Below, piece after piece: positions 23,412-31,317 of a stretch of 38,614 bases of DNA. Numbering within the stretch: position 1 is the stretch's first letter; each line of letters begins with the position of its first letter. Both the position numbers and the translations under genes were made by a program. The notes beneath the pieces were generated by a model. That model was not told where the DNA came from and made no database searches. It worked only from the letters and a program-made list of their open reading frames with translations. Origin of the DNA: DATJLQ01 sp035509415 (lineage in GTDB: Bacteria > Pseudomonadota > Alphaproteobacteria > JACZXZ01); the NCBI GenBank assembly GCA_035509415.1, contig DATJLQ010000019.1:1-38614 (forward strand). The letters are read 5' to 3'.

Positions 23412-23963
23412 ATGGGTGCGATCCGTGCCGTTGCCGTCGCCGGTGTTTTGCTGCTCGTCGCGGGCTGCGGCTTCCATCCGCTCAACGGCCACGACACCGA
23501 GGGCGCCTCGACGGTCGCCGACATGGCGCAAGTCAAGATCGGGGAAATCGACGAGGTCTATACCAAGGACCAGGTGTTCCAGGCCAACGCGCGTTACGAC
23601 CAGATTCTCCGCAACCGGCTCCTCGACCGCTTCAATCCCGACGGCGAGCCCTCGGCGCCGGCCTATGTGCTGCGCGTGAATTTGAGCGAAGCCTCGACCG
23701 AGACCGGCATCCAGCCCGACGGCACGGCGGCGCGCACCGACGTTTCGGTCTCGGCCCATTTCCGGCTGATCAAGCTCATGACGGGAATCTTGGTGACCGA
23801 GGGCGACAGCGCCTCCATCAACAGCTATCCGATCGTGATCAATTCCTACGCCACGTTGGTCGACAGCCAGGACGCGCAAAAGCGCGCGGTGCTGTCGGTC
23901 GCGGACGACATTGCGCGCCGGGTGGCGCTTTACTTCCACGCCCAGGACGGGGAGAATCGCTAG
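23412..23963 (+). CDS. lptE: LPS-assembly lipoprotein LptE
   Basis: This 183-residue outer-membrane lipoprotein plugs the LptD barrel and helps place LPS on the cell surface. The signal ends in a lipobox VAGC (Cys19) followed by GFHPLNG, the typical LptE beginning. The body has the two-helix/beta layout with QILRNRLLDRFNPDGEP and a C-terminal helix (KRAVLSVADDIARRVALYF). Sequence conservation in this family is low, and the call leans on the position between leuS and holA, which is diagnostic. The ATG is 2 bp after the leuS stop, so the two are translationally coupled. Confidence 0.9.
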   Translation: MGAIRAVAVAGVLLLVAGCGFHPLNGHDTEGASTVADMAQVKIGEIDEVYTKDQVFQANARYDQILRNRLLDRFNPDGEPSAPAYVLRVNLSEASTETGIQPDGTAARTDVSVSAHFRLIKLMTGILVTEGDSASINSYPIVINSYATLVDSQDAQKRAVLSVADDIARRVALYFHAQDGENR

Positions 23964-24077
23964 GCGCGTTGCCCGCCGAGGCGGGTTGCGTCGGGTGTTC
24001 CGAGCGGGTTCCGGGCGCCGGCGCCGGGACGGCGATCTCTTCCCCGACCCGAGATTGGGCCCTGACCCGAGTTTTAG

Positions 24078-25115
24078 ATGAAAATTCCGGTCTCGCGCAT
24101 CGACGGATTCGTGGCTAGGCCCGATGCCGCCGCGCGGGCAATCCTGCTTTATGGGCCCGATTCCGGCCTGGTACGCGAACGCGCCGAGCGCCTCGCGCGC
24201 GGCGTGGTACCCGACTTGGCCGATCCGTTTCGCGTCGTCGAGCTTCCGGCTTCGGCGTTGCGCGACGATCCCGCGCGGCTCGCGGACGAGGCGGCGCAGA
24301 TGGGTTTGCTCGGCGGCCGGCGCGTGGTGCGCGTGCGCGATGCGAGCGACGCGGCGGCCCAGGCAATCGCGGCCTTTCTCGAGCATCCGCTCGGTGACGC
24401 GCTGGTGCTGGTCGAGGCGGGCGACCTCGCCGCGCGCGCCAAGTTGCGTATGCTGTTCGAGGCGGCGGACAATGGGGCGGCCTTGCCGTGCTACGTCGAC
24501 GATGAGGCCGCGGTCGAGGGAGTCGTGCGCGAGATGCTGCGCGCGGCGGGCCTTAACGCGGCACCGGACGCGCTCGATTATCTCACCAGCCATTTGGGCG
24601 GCGACCGGCAGCTCGTGCGGCGCGAGATCGAAAAGCTGATTCTTTTCATGGGCAAGGCCGGCAGCCAAGTGCGCGTTGAGGATGTCGAGGCCTGCATCGG
24701 CGATAGCGCGGCCCAGTCCCTCGACGATGCGGTGCTCGCCGCGGCGGAGGGCGATGCGCGCAAGGCCGAGCATGCGCTCGCGCGCGCCTTCGCCGAGGGG
24801 GAGACGCCGGTCGGCGCCGTACGCGCGGCGCAACGGCATTTTCAGCGCTTGCACGCTGCGGCCTCGGCGGTCGAGGCGGGCGCTTCGGCGGAGGACGCGG
24901 CCGATGCGTTGAAGCCGAAGCTGTTCTGGAAGATTCGGCCGCGCTTCTTGGCACAACTGCGCCTCTGGCCCGTGGCGCGCGTGGGCCAGGCGCTCGAGCG
25001 TCTCACCGCAGCCGAGATCGGGTGTAAGTCGACCGGATTTCCGGACCAGGCGATCGCGACGCGTTGCTTTCTCGAGCTTGCCGGTGCCGCCGCCCGTCGG
25101 AAGCGGCGCGCGTGA
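24078..25115 (+). CDS. holA: DNA polymerase III subunit delta
   Basis: This 345-residue clamp-loader subunit opens the beta sliding clamp. The N-terminus carries AILLYGPDSGLVRERAERLA (residues 21-40), the family's degenerate nucleotide-binding start with no functional P-loop. YLTSHLGGDRQLVRREIEKL and FMGKAGSQVRVEDVEACIGD follow, and then the C-terminal helical collar domain. The gene is 114 bp after lptE and ends 33 bp from the convergent parB stop. It is the last gene of the DUF3576-leuS-lptE-holA unit. No obvious terminator lies between holA and parB. Confidence 0.93.
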   Translation: MKIPVSRIDGFVARPDAAARAILLYGPDSGLVRERAERLARGVVPDLADPFRVVELPASALRDDPARLADEAAQMGLLGGRRVVRVRDASDAAAQAIAAFLEHPLGDALVLVEAGDLAARAKLRMLFEAADNGAALPCYVDDEAAVEGVVREMLRAAGLNAAPDALDYLTSHLGGDRQLVRREIEKLILFMGKAGSQVRVEDVEACIGDSAAQSLDDAVLAAAEGDARKAEHALARAFAEGETPVGAVRAAQRHFQRLHAAASAVEAGASAEDAADALKPKLFWKIRPRFLAQLRLWPVARVGQALERLTAAEIGCKSTGFPDQAIATRCFLELAGAAARRKRRA

Positions 25116-25148
25116 CGCGCTCCAGCTGTTTCGCGCGACGGAACGCCG

Positions 25149-26018
25149 CTAACTGTCCCGCGTGAGACGCAGAATCACGTCGTCGAGCTGCGAAAGGCTC
25201 GAGTAACGCAGCACCATCTCGCCCTTCTGCCCCTTCGGATTGATCGACACCTTGAGGCCGAGCTTGAGCGACAGGCTGTCCTCGAGTGCGCGCGTATCCG
25301 CATCCTTGCCCGCGGCGGCCTTCGCGACGGCGGCGCCGGTCTTCGCGATGCGTTGCGCGAGGGATTCGGTTTGGCGCACGTTGAAGCCGCGCTTCACGAC
25401 CTCGCGCGCGGCGGCGGCGGGATCGGGCAGGTTCAGAAGTGCCCGCGCATGACCCGCCGAAATCTCGCCCTGTTCGATGAGCGCCTTGACCGACTCGGGC
25501 AAGGTGAGGAGCCGCATGGTGTTCGCGACATGGCTGCGGCTTTTCCCCACCACATGGGCGAGCTCTTCCTGAGTGTGATGGAATTCCTCGATCAGGCGCC
25601 GATAACCCTCCGCCTCCTCGAGCGGTGTCAGATCCTCGCGTTGGACGTTCTCGACCAGCGCAATCTCGAGCGCGTCGCCGTCCGTGAGCTCGCGCAAGAC
25701 GATCGGCACTTCGTGAAGTTGGGCCTCTTGCGCCGCGCGCCAACGCCGCTCGCCGGCGACGATTTCGTAAGTGCCCGGGGCGTCCGCTGCGGGCCGTACC
25801 AGGATCGGCTGCAGCACCCCTTGGCTCCGCACCGATTCGACCAGCGCCGCCATCTGCTCGGCATCGAAGCGGCGACGCGGTTGGTAGCGGCCGGGCCTGA
25901 GCGACGCGGTCGGAACCTGGCGCGGCGTCGAGCCGACCGGTGAACTCGGCGCCTCGCCTTGGGCGTCGGCGAACAGGGCCGAAAGGCCGCGGCCGAGCCG
26001 CTTCTCGGGCCCGATCAT
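25149..26018 (-). CDS. parB: Chromosome partitioning protein ParB
   Basis: This 289-residue parS-binding CTPase clamp loads onto DNA near the origin and recruits ParA and condensin. It starts MIGPEKRLGRGLSALFAD, the chromosomal ParB hallmark involved in ParA contact. GERRWR (89-94) is the CTP-binding motif, the helix-turn-helix is in VGKSRSHVANTMRLLTLP, and HARALLNL follows. The C-terminal dimerisation domain ends in SLSQLDDVILRLTRD. The ATG overlaps the parA stop (ATGA), so the start at 26018 is firm. Two parS-like sites lie a few kb away within the same operon. Confidence 0.97.
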   Translation of the reverse strand: MIGPEKRLGRGLSALFADAQGEAPSSPVGSTPRQVPTASLRPGRYQPRRRFDAEQMAALVESVRSQGVLQPILVRPAADAPGTYEIVAGERRWRAAQEAQLHEVPIVLRELTDGDALEIALVENVQREDLTPLEEAEGYRRLIEEFHHTQEELAHVVGKSRSHVANTMRLLTLPESVKALIEQGEISAGHARALLNLPDPAAAAREVVKRGFNVRQTESLAQRIAKTGAAVAKAAAGKDADTRALEDSLSLKLGLKVSINPKGQKGEMVLRYSSLSQLDDVILRLTRDS

Positions 26019-26893
26019 GGCGCGAGCGCCTCGGGTAGCGCCCCATGGGTCACGGGCAACGGTGCGAAGACGCCCTCCTGCCGCAGCACCTCGCCGGCGA
26101 GATTCACATAGGCCTGGGCGCCAGGGCATTTCAGGTCATAAAGCAACACCGGCTTCCCATGAGACGGCGCCTCTGAGACGCGGACATTTCGTGGAATTAT
26201 CGTTTCATACACCTTGCCGCCCAAATGCTCTCTAACGTCCCGTGCAATCAAATCGCTCAAATTGTTGCGCTTGTCATACATCGTCAACACGATACCTTGG
26301 ATTTGAAGGCGCGGATTGAGCGTTTTCTTTACACGCTCGATCGTGCCGATCAAATGGCTCAGTCCCTCGAGGGCGTAGAACTCGACCTGGAGCGGCACCA
26401 AGACCGAATCCGCCGCGACAAACGCATTGAGGGTCAAAAGGCCGAGCGCCGGCGGACAATCGAGCAGCACATATTGATAACCCTGCCCCAGCCCGGCGAG
26501 CGCGTCGAGGAGCCGCGATTCGCGCCGCTCCGCGCCCACGAGCTCGAGCTCCGCGCCCGTCAGGTCGAGCGAGGCCGGGATCAGGTCGAGGCCAGGAATG
26601 CTCGTATTAACAATGGCTTGAGAGATCGGCACGCGGTCGATCAGCACCTCGTACGCGGTCACGCGCCGATGGGCGCGATCAACCCCCAGGCCAGTGCTGG
26701 CATTGCCCTGTGGGTCGAAATCGACCAGCAGGACGCGTTGCTCCACGGCCGCCAAGGCCGTGCCGAGATTGACCGCCGTCGTGGTCTTGCCGACGCCGCC
26801 CTTCTGATTGGCGACTGCAATGACCCGAGGATGGGTCAGCTTCGGTCCACTCAGATCGTCCGCCTCGCGCGAGCTATCCATTGTGAGCGACAC
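26015..26893 (-). CDS. parA: Chromosome partitioning ATPase ParA
   Basis: This 292-residue Walker-type ATPase binds the nucleoid and pulls the ParB-parS complex. The deviant Walker A KGGVGKTT is at residues 31-38 in IAVANQKGGVGKTTTAVNLG. VLLVDFDPQGNAST and YVLLDCPPALG follow. The start is probably GTG at 26893, because AGGGGA lies 8 bp upstream of it; an ATG at 26881 has no such site. The first 20 bases overlap the end of rsmG and the last bases overlap parB, so rsmG-parA-parB are tightly coupled. Confidence 0.97.
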   Translation of the reverse strand: MSLTMDSSREADDLSGPKLTHPRVIAVANQKGGVGKTTTAVNLGTALAAVEQRVLLVDFDPQGNASTGLGVDRAHRRVTAYEVLIDRVPISQAIVNTSIPGLDLIPASLDLTGAELELVGAERRESRLLDALAGLGQGYQYVLLDCPPALGLLTLNAFVAADSVLVPLQVEFYALEGLSHLIGTIERVKKTLNPRLQIQGIVLTMYDKRNNLSDLIARDVREHLGGKVYETIIPRNVRVSEAPSHGKPVLLYDLKCPGAQAYVNLAGEVLRQEGVFAPLPVTHGALPEALAP

Positions 26894-27524
26894 GTGCCAA
26901 ATCCCCTATATGAAGAATCCAGCCACTCGAATCAGCGTGATTTGCGCTTTTTCGGACCCTCATACTCCACTCTTTTCTCGCCGCGGTCAACTCTTCCTCG
27001 ACCCCTCGGCCTTTGTGAAGCAAAGAAATACCCCCAATTTTCACATGTCGTTGTGCGTAAGGCAGCAAAACCACTAGGGGTGCCAGGGCTCGAGATACGA
27101 TGACATCGGCGCCGATCTGCGCGATCGATTCGATGCGCCCCTCATGGATCTCGACCTTGGTCCCGGTTTCCCGCGCGACCTCCCGCAGGAAGGCGCATTT
27201 GCGCCCGTCCGATTCGAGGAGATGCACTTCGCCCGCCCCCATGACCGCCAAGACCAGGCCCGGAAACCCAGCCCCGCTGCCCAAATCGGCGATTCGCAAG
27301 GGCGCTTTCGGCAGCATGGGGATGAGCTGGGCCGAATCGAGGAAGTGCCGGCGCCATGGGTCTTTGAGGCTCGCGCCGGAGACCAGGTTGATCGCCTTCT
27401 GCCAGCGCTCCAAAAGGGCAAGGTAACGCTCCAAGCGCCCCATTGTTTCACGTGAAACAGAGCTAAGCTTTTGAAATTCTTCGGGAGTCAGCGGGCCAGG
27501 GCTTGCCGGGACCGGCGCGCTCAT
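26874..27524 (-). CDS. rsmG: 16S rRNA (guanine527-N7)-methyltransferase RsmG (GidB)
   Basis: This 216-residue SAM-dependent methyltransferase modifies G527 of 16S rRNA. It contains RYLALLERWQKAINLVSG and WRRHFLDSAQLIPMLP, the SAM site ADLGSGAGFPGLVLAVMG (from about residue 80), and VSRALAPLVVLLPYA. The ATG at 27524 overlaps the mnmG stop (ATGA). A perfect parS site lies within the coding sequence (27444-27459), in the codons around SSVSRETMG. The gene overlaps parA by 20 bp. Order mnmG-rsmG-parA-parB is standard near bacterial origins. Confidence 0.96.
   Translation of the reverse strand: MSAPVPASPGPLTPEEFQKLSSVSRETMGRLERYLALLERWQKAINLVSGASLKDPWRRHFLDSAQLIPMLPKAPLRIADLGSGAGFPGLVLAVMGAGEVHLLESDGRKCAFLREVARETGTKVEIHEGRIESIAQIGADVIVSRALAPLVVLLPYAQRHVKIGGISLLHKGRGVEEELTAARKEWSMRVRKSANHADSSGWILHIGDLARVAHNG
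27444..27459. other. parS centromere site, perfect match
   Basis: TGTTTCACGTGAAACA is identical to the 16-bp bacterial parS consensus and fully palindromic. It lies inside rsmG and is the expected ParB nucleation point. Its place within the operon that encodes ParB also allows ParB spreading over its own genes. Confidence 0.93.
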
Positions 27525-29413
27525 GCGGAAATGCGCGTGCCGTCTTCCTCGGCCGGCCCGCGGCGCACATGACGCAACAACGCCGTCAGGGCCGCCGGCG
27601 TAATCCCGGAAATCCGCGCCGCCTGGCCCAGGGTCGCCGGTCGCACCGCGGCCAGCTTTTGGCGCAGCTCGGCCGAAAGCCCGCCCACGGCGCCATAATC
27701 CAGGCCCGCTGGCAGCCCGAGACCCTCGTCGCGCCGGAATGCGCGGATGTCCGCCTCTTGCCGCTCGAGATAGCCGGCATAGCGGGCATCGATCTCGATC
27801 TGCTCGGCGATTTCTGACCCGAAGCTCCCGAGCTCGGGCCATAACGCGCTTAGCGTCCCAAGGTCGATCCCCGGATAACGCAGAAGATCGGCGACGCAGC
27901 GCCAAGCGCCGTCCTGGTTGATCGCAAGGCCGCGCTTTGCCAAGGCCGAGGGGGTGTCGCCGAGCTCGGCGCAAAGCCGCCGCGCCCGGTCGAGGGATTC
28001 ATTCTTAACCGCGAACCGCGCCGCCCGGGCAGCCGAGACACAGCCGAGCGTCACGCCCATCGGCGTCAGCCGTTGGTCCGCATTGTCCGCGCGCATCACG
28101 AGGCGGTATTCGGCGCGCGACGTAAACATGCGATAGGGCTCGGTCGTGCCCAGGGTCACGAGATCGTCGATCATGACGCCGATATAGGCGTCTGCGCGGC
28201 TGAGGGTGAATCCCGCCCCGCCGCCACAGGCAAGCGCCGCATTGAGGCCTGCCATCAAGCCCTGGGCCGCCGCCTCCTCATAGCCGGTCGTGCCGTTGAT
28301 CTGGCCGGCGAGGTACAGCCCCGGGATCTTGCGCGTCTCGAGGGTGGCGCCGAGCTCGCGTGGATCGACATAATCATATTCGATCGCGTAGCCGGGACGC
28401 AGCACCGTCACACGCGCAAGTCCTTGTATTTCCTTGACGATCTCGAGTTGCACATCGCGCGGCAAGGAGGTCGAGATGCCGTTCGGGTAGATCGTCGGAT
28501 CGTCCAGCCCTTCGGGCTCGAGGAAAATCTGGTGCCGCGTGCGGTCCGCGAAACGCACCACCTTGTCCTCGATCGACGGGCAATATCGCGGGCCCACGCC
28601 TTCGATCTGGCCCGAATAGATGGGGGCGCGGTGGAGGTTGGCGCGAATGATCTCGTGGACGCGCGGGCTCGTGTAGGTGATGTGGCACACGGTCTGCGGT
28701 GTCTCGATCCGATCGGTCAGGAAGGAGAACGGCACCGGCGGCGCGTCGCCATGCTGAACCTCGAGCGCTGCCCAATCGATCGTGCGCCCGTCGAGCCGCG
28801 GCGGGGTCCCGGTCTTGAGCCGGCCGAGGGCGAAGCCGAAGCGCGCGAGGGTCGCCGAAAGCCCGACCGACGGCGCCTCGCCCACCCGGCCCGCCGGGAT
28901 CTTTTCCTCGCCGATATGGATGAGCCCGCGGAGGAAGGTGCCGGTCGTGATCACCACCGCGCCGGCCGCGATCTCGGCGCCCTCCGCCGTCACGATTCCA
29001 GCGACTCGGCCCGCGCGGTCGAGAGTCACGTCTTCGACCGACGCCTCGATGAGGTCGAGATCGGGCATTTCCGCCAGGATCGCCGCCAAGGCTTCGCGGT
29101 AGAGCTTGCGGTCCGCCTGGGCGCGCGGCCCGCGCACGGCCGGACCCTTGCTCCGGTTGAGCATGCGGAACTGGATGCCGGCGCGGTCGATGGCGCGCCC
29201 CATGACGCCGTCGAGGGCGTCGATCTCGCGCACCAGATGGCCTTTGGCGAGGCCGCCGATCGCGGGATTGCACGACATTTCGCCGATGGTCGCGCGGCGC
29301 TGGGTCACGAGCGCCGTGCGCGCACCGAGTCGCGCCGCGGCGGCCGCGGCCTCGCAGCCCGCATGGCCGCCGCCCACGACGACGACATCGTATTTCCGTC
29401 CGGTGCGAAGCAT
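27521..29413 (-). CDS. mnmG: tRNA uridine-5-carboxymethylaminomethyl modification enzyme MnmG (GidA)
   Basis: This 630-residue FAD protein works with MnmE to make cmnm5U34 in tRNAs. The FAD motif VVVGGGHAGCEAA starts near residue 10. MSCNPAIGGLAKGHLVREID, FLRGLIHIGEEKIPAGR and PGLYLAGQINGTTGYEEAA are signature blocks, and TSRAEYRL is in the C-terminal half. I chose the ATG at 29413, which gives the usual length and start; a TTG at 29449 is in frame but unlikely. The 116-bp gap to mnmE holds a second parS-like site. The stop overlaps the start of rsmG. Confidence 0.97.
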   Translation of the reverse strand: MLRTGRKYDVVVVGGGHAGCEAAAAAARLGARTALVTQRRATIGEMSCNPAIGGLAKGHLVREIDALDGVMGRAIDRAGIQFRMLNRSKGPAVRGPRAQADRKLYREALAAILAEMPDLDLIEASVEDVTLDRAGRVAGIVTAEGAEIAAGAVVITTGTFLRGLIHIGEEKIPAGRVGEAPSVGLSATLARFGFALGRLKTGTPPRLDGRTIDWAALEVQHGDAPPVPFSFLTDRIETPQTVCHITYTSPRVHEIIRANLHRAPIYSGQIEGVGPRYCPSIEDKVVRFADRTRHQIFLEPEGLDDPTIYPNGISTSLPRDVQLEIVKEIQGLARVTVLRPGYAIEYDYVDPRELGATLETRKIPGLYLAGQINGTTGYEEAAAQGLMAGLNAALACGGGAGFTLSRADAYIGVMIDDLVTLGTTEPYRMFTSRAEYRLVMRADNADQRLTPMGVTLGCVSAARAARFAVKNESLDRARRLCAELGDTPSALAKRGLAINQDGAWRCVADLLRYPGIDLGTLSALWPELGSFGSEIAEQIEIDARYAGYLERQEADIRAFRRDEGLGLPAGLDYGAVGGLSAELRQKLAAVRPATLGQAARISGITPAALTALLRHVRRGPAEEDGTRISA

Positions 29414-29498
29414 GGCGCGGACTTTATGGAGCGGCGCCCGCGATGTCAAAGCAAGCGGGTGCGATTCGATGATCGATTCGCCGCTCGATCACCCGCGC

Positions 29499-29514
29499 GG
29501 TTTCACGTGAAACA
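29499..29514. other. parS-like site, 15 of 16 bases
   Basis: GGTTTCACGTGAAACA differs from the parS consensus only at the first base. It lies in the mnmE-mnmG intergenic region, about 2 kb from the perfect site, consistent with a parS cluster. Confidence 0.85.
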
Positions 29515-29529
29515 ATGGGGGACCGGGCT

Positions 29530-30870
29530 TCACTTCCCGATGCAAAAATCCTTGAAGATCGCGTCGAGCAAATCCTCGACCCCGACGCGGCCGGTAATGC
29601 GCCCGAGCTCGCGCGCGGCGAGGCGTAGATCCTCCGCGATCAGCTCGGGGAGCGTCGCCTCGGCCGAACGCGCCAAAGCAGCACGGCAGCGCTCGAGCGA
29701 TTCCCGATGGCGCGCGCGGGTGACGCCCGGCGCTTCGGCGAACCCCATGCGCGCAACCGCTTCGCGTTCCAAGGCCGCCAGCAATTCGCCAACCCCCTCG
29801 CCCGTACGTGCGGAGAGTTTGAGCACCTGTTTGCCCTCGAACGACTCGGCGTTCGCAGGTCGCGTTAGATCGACTTTATTAAGTACAATCAACGCGTCAT
29901 GACAAGCGAGCGCCCGCACTTCGGCCGGCACCTCGGGCCAGGTCTGGGCGTCGAGCACGATCACACGTACATCGGCATTCTCGGCGCGCATCTTGGCCCG
30001 ACGTACGCCCTCGATCTCGATCTCGTCGCCGCTGTCCCGTATGCCCGCCGTGTCGGCCAGAAGCACGGGATAGCCGCCCAAATCGAGCTGCACCTCGACC
30101 ACGTCGCGCGTGGTCCCCGCGCGCGCCGAGACGATGGCCGCCTCGCGCTTCGACAACGCATTCAAAAGACTCGATTTTCCGACATTCGGCGCGCCCAGGA
30201 TCGCGACCGAAAGCCCAACGCGTAGGCGCTCGCCACGCGCGCCGTCGTCCAAATGGCGCGCGATCTCGGCTGAAAGCGCGGTGACTTGCGACGCGATCTT
30301 CTGGCCGAAGCCTTGCTCCGCGGCCTCGTCGGGGAATTCGATCGCCGCCTCGGCCTGGGCGTGGATACCCATGAGCCCGGCGCGCCAGGTCTCGTAGAGG
30401 CGCCCGAGCTCGCCACGCATCTGGCGCTCGGCCTGGCGCCGCTGGGCCTCGGTCTCGGCCTCGATCAGGTCGGCCAGCCCCTCGACCGCGGTGAGATCGA
30501 GCTTGCCGTTCTCGAAAGCACGGCGCGTGAATTCGCCCGGCCGCGCGAGGCGCAACCCCGGGAGCCGCGCGAGCGCCGCAAGCAGGGCCGCGACCGTCGC
30601 GCGCCCGCCATGGATTTGGAACTCGGCCATGTCCTCGCCGGTCTCGCTCCCGGGGCCGGGAAACCAGAGCACGAGCCCGTCATCGATCGCCTCGCCCGAA
30701 TCGGGGTCCCTCAAGCGCCGGAGCGAGGCGTAACGCGGCTTCGGCCGCGCGCGGCCGGTAAGCGCCTCGAGCGCCGGGCCAGCACCCGGCCCGCTCACGC
30801 GCACGACGGCGATCGCCGCGCGCCCGGCCGCGGTCGAGAGCGCGAAGATGGTCTCGGCCCGCGTCGCCAT
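29530..30870 (-). CDS. mnmE: tRNA modification GTPase MnmE (TrmE)
   Basis: This 446-residue GTPase is the partner of MnmG. The N-terminal folate-binding domain starts ETIFALSTAAGRAAIAVVR and includes RPGEFTRRAFENGKLDL. The G domain has G1 GAPNVGKS (226-233), DTAGIRDSGDEIEIEGVRRA (G3 onward) and NKVDL (G4). The C-terminus ends FKDFCIGK with the conserved Cys. The start at 30870 (MATRAETIFALS) is the family-standard one. It lies 25 bp after the DUF6489 gene. In many alphaproteobacteria mnmE adjoins rho; here about 5 kb separates them. Confidence 0.97.
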   Translation of the reverse strand: MATRAETIFALSTAAGRAAIAVVRVSGPGAGPALEALTGRARPKPRYASLRRLRDPDSGEAIDDGLVLWFPGPGSETGEDMAEFQIHGGRATVAALLAALARLPGLRLARPGEFTRRAFENGKLDLTAVEGLADLIEAETEAQRRQAERQMRGELGRLYETWRAGLMGIHAQAEAAIEFPDEAAEQGFGQKIASQVTALSAEIARHLDDGARGERLRVGLSVAILGAPNVGKSSLLNALSKREAAIVSARAGTTRDVVEVQLDLGGYPVLLADTAGIRDSGDEIEIEGVRRAKMRAENADVRVIVLDAQTWPEVPAEVRALACHDALIVLNKVDLTRPANAESFEGKQVLKLSARTGEGVGELLAALEREAVARMGFAEAPGVTRARHRESLERCRAALARSAEATLPELIAEDLRLAARELGRITGRVGVEDLLDAIFKDFCIGK

Positions 30871-30895
30871 GAAGGATTTCGCCCGCTCGGGCGCG

Positions 30896-31144
30896 CTATT
30901 TCGGCTTCCGCTCGCCGGCACCGCCGAGCTGGGACCAGAACGCCTTCTGGATTTGCTCCCAGCCCTGAAGTCCCGCGGGCAGCCAGACCTTGAACATGGT
31001 CTCCGGGTCCATCGCGGAAAGCGCCGAGCGCATGCGCGCCTCGACATCGGCCAGAAGCGCCGTCTGCATCGGCTCCACGTCCGGAAGCCCGAGGAAGCTG
31101 CGCGCCTCCTGGGGCGTGCAGTCGATGTCGACGGTGATCTTCAT
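30896..31144 (-). CDS. DUF6489 family small protein
   Basis: This 82-residue protein starts MKITVDIDCTPQEARSFLGL and continues DVEPMQTALLADVEARM, with a helical C-terminal half including PETMFKVWLPAGLQGW. It matches a conserved alphaproteobacterial family (DUF6489) of unknown function that often sits beside mnmE. The start at 31144 has GAGGG 5 bp upstream. It lies 25 bp before mnmE and probably opens the DUF6489-mnmE-mnmG-rsmG-parA-parB operon. The size and amphipathic helices would suit a small adaptor, but no function should be assigned. Confidence 0.82.
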   Translation of the reverse strand: MKITVDIDCTPQEARSFLGLPDVEPMQTALLADVEARMRSALSAMDPETMFKVWLPAGLQGWEQIQKAFWSQLGGAGERKPK

Positions 31145-31317
31145 GGCACCCTCGCGCGCTCCATTGCCCATTCGGCCGGCCGGGGTATTTTCCCGTTGAG
31201 GGCGCTCACGCCCGGCCCCACAATTCCGACACTACGCCAGCCCCGGCCGGGCCACAATCGACCCTGCCGCCCCAAACCCGGGCCGCCCACAGCCCAAGTC
31301 ACCCAAGGTTCCAGACG

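Noticed and set aside
29414..29449. Earlier TTG start for mnmG
   Set aside because: It adds 12 residues without family similarity. The ATG at 29413 gives the normal length.
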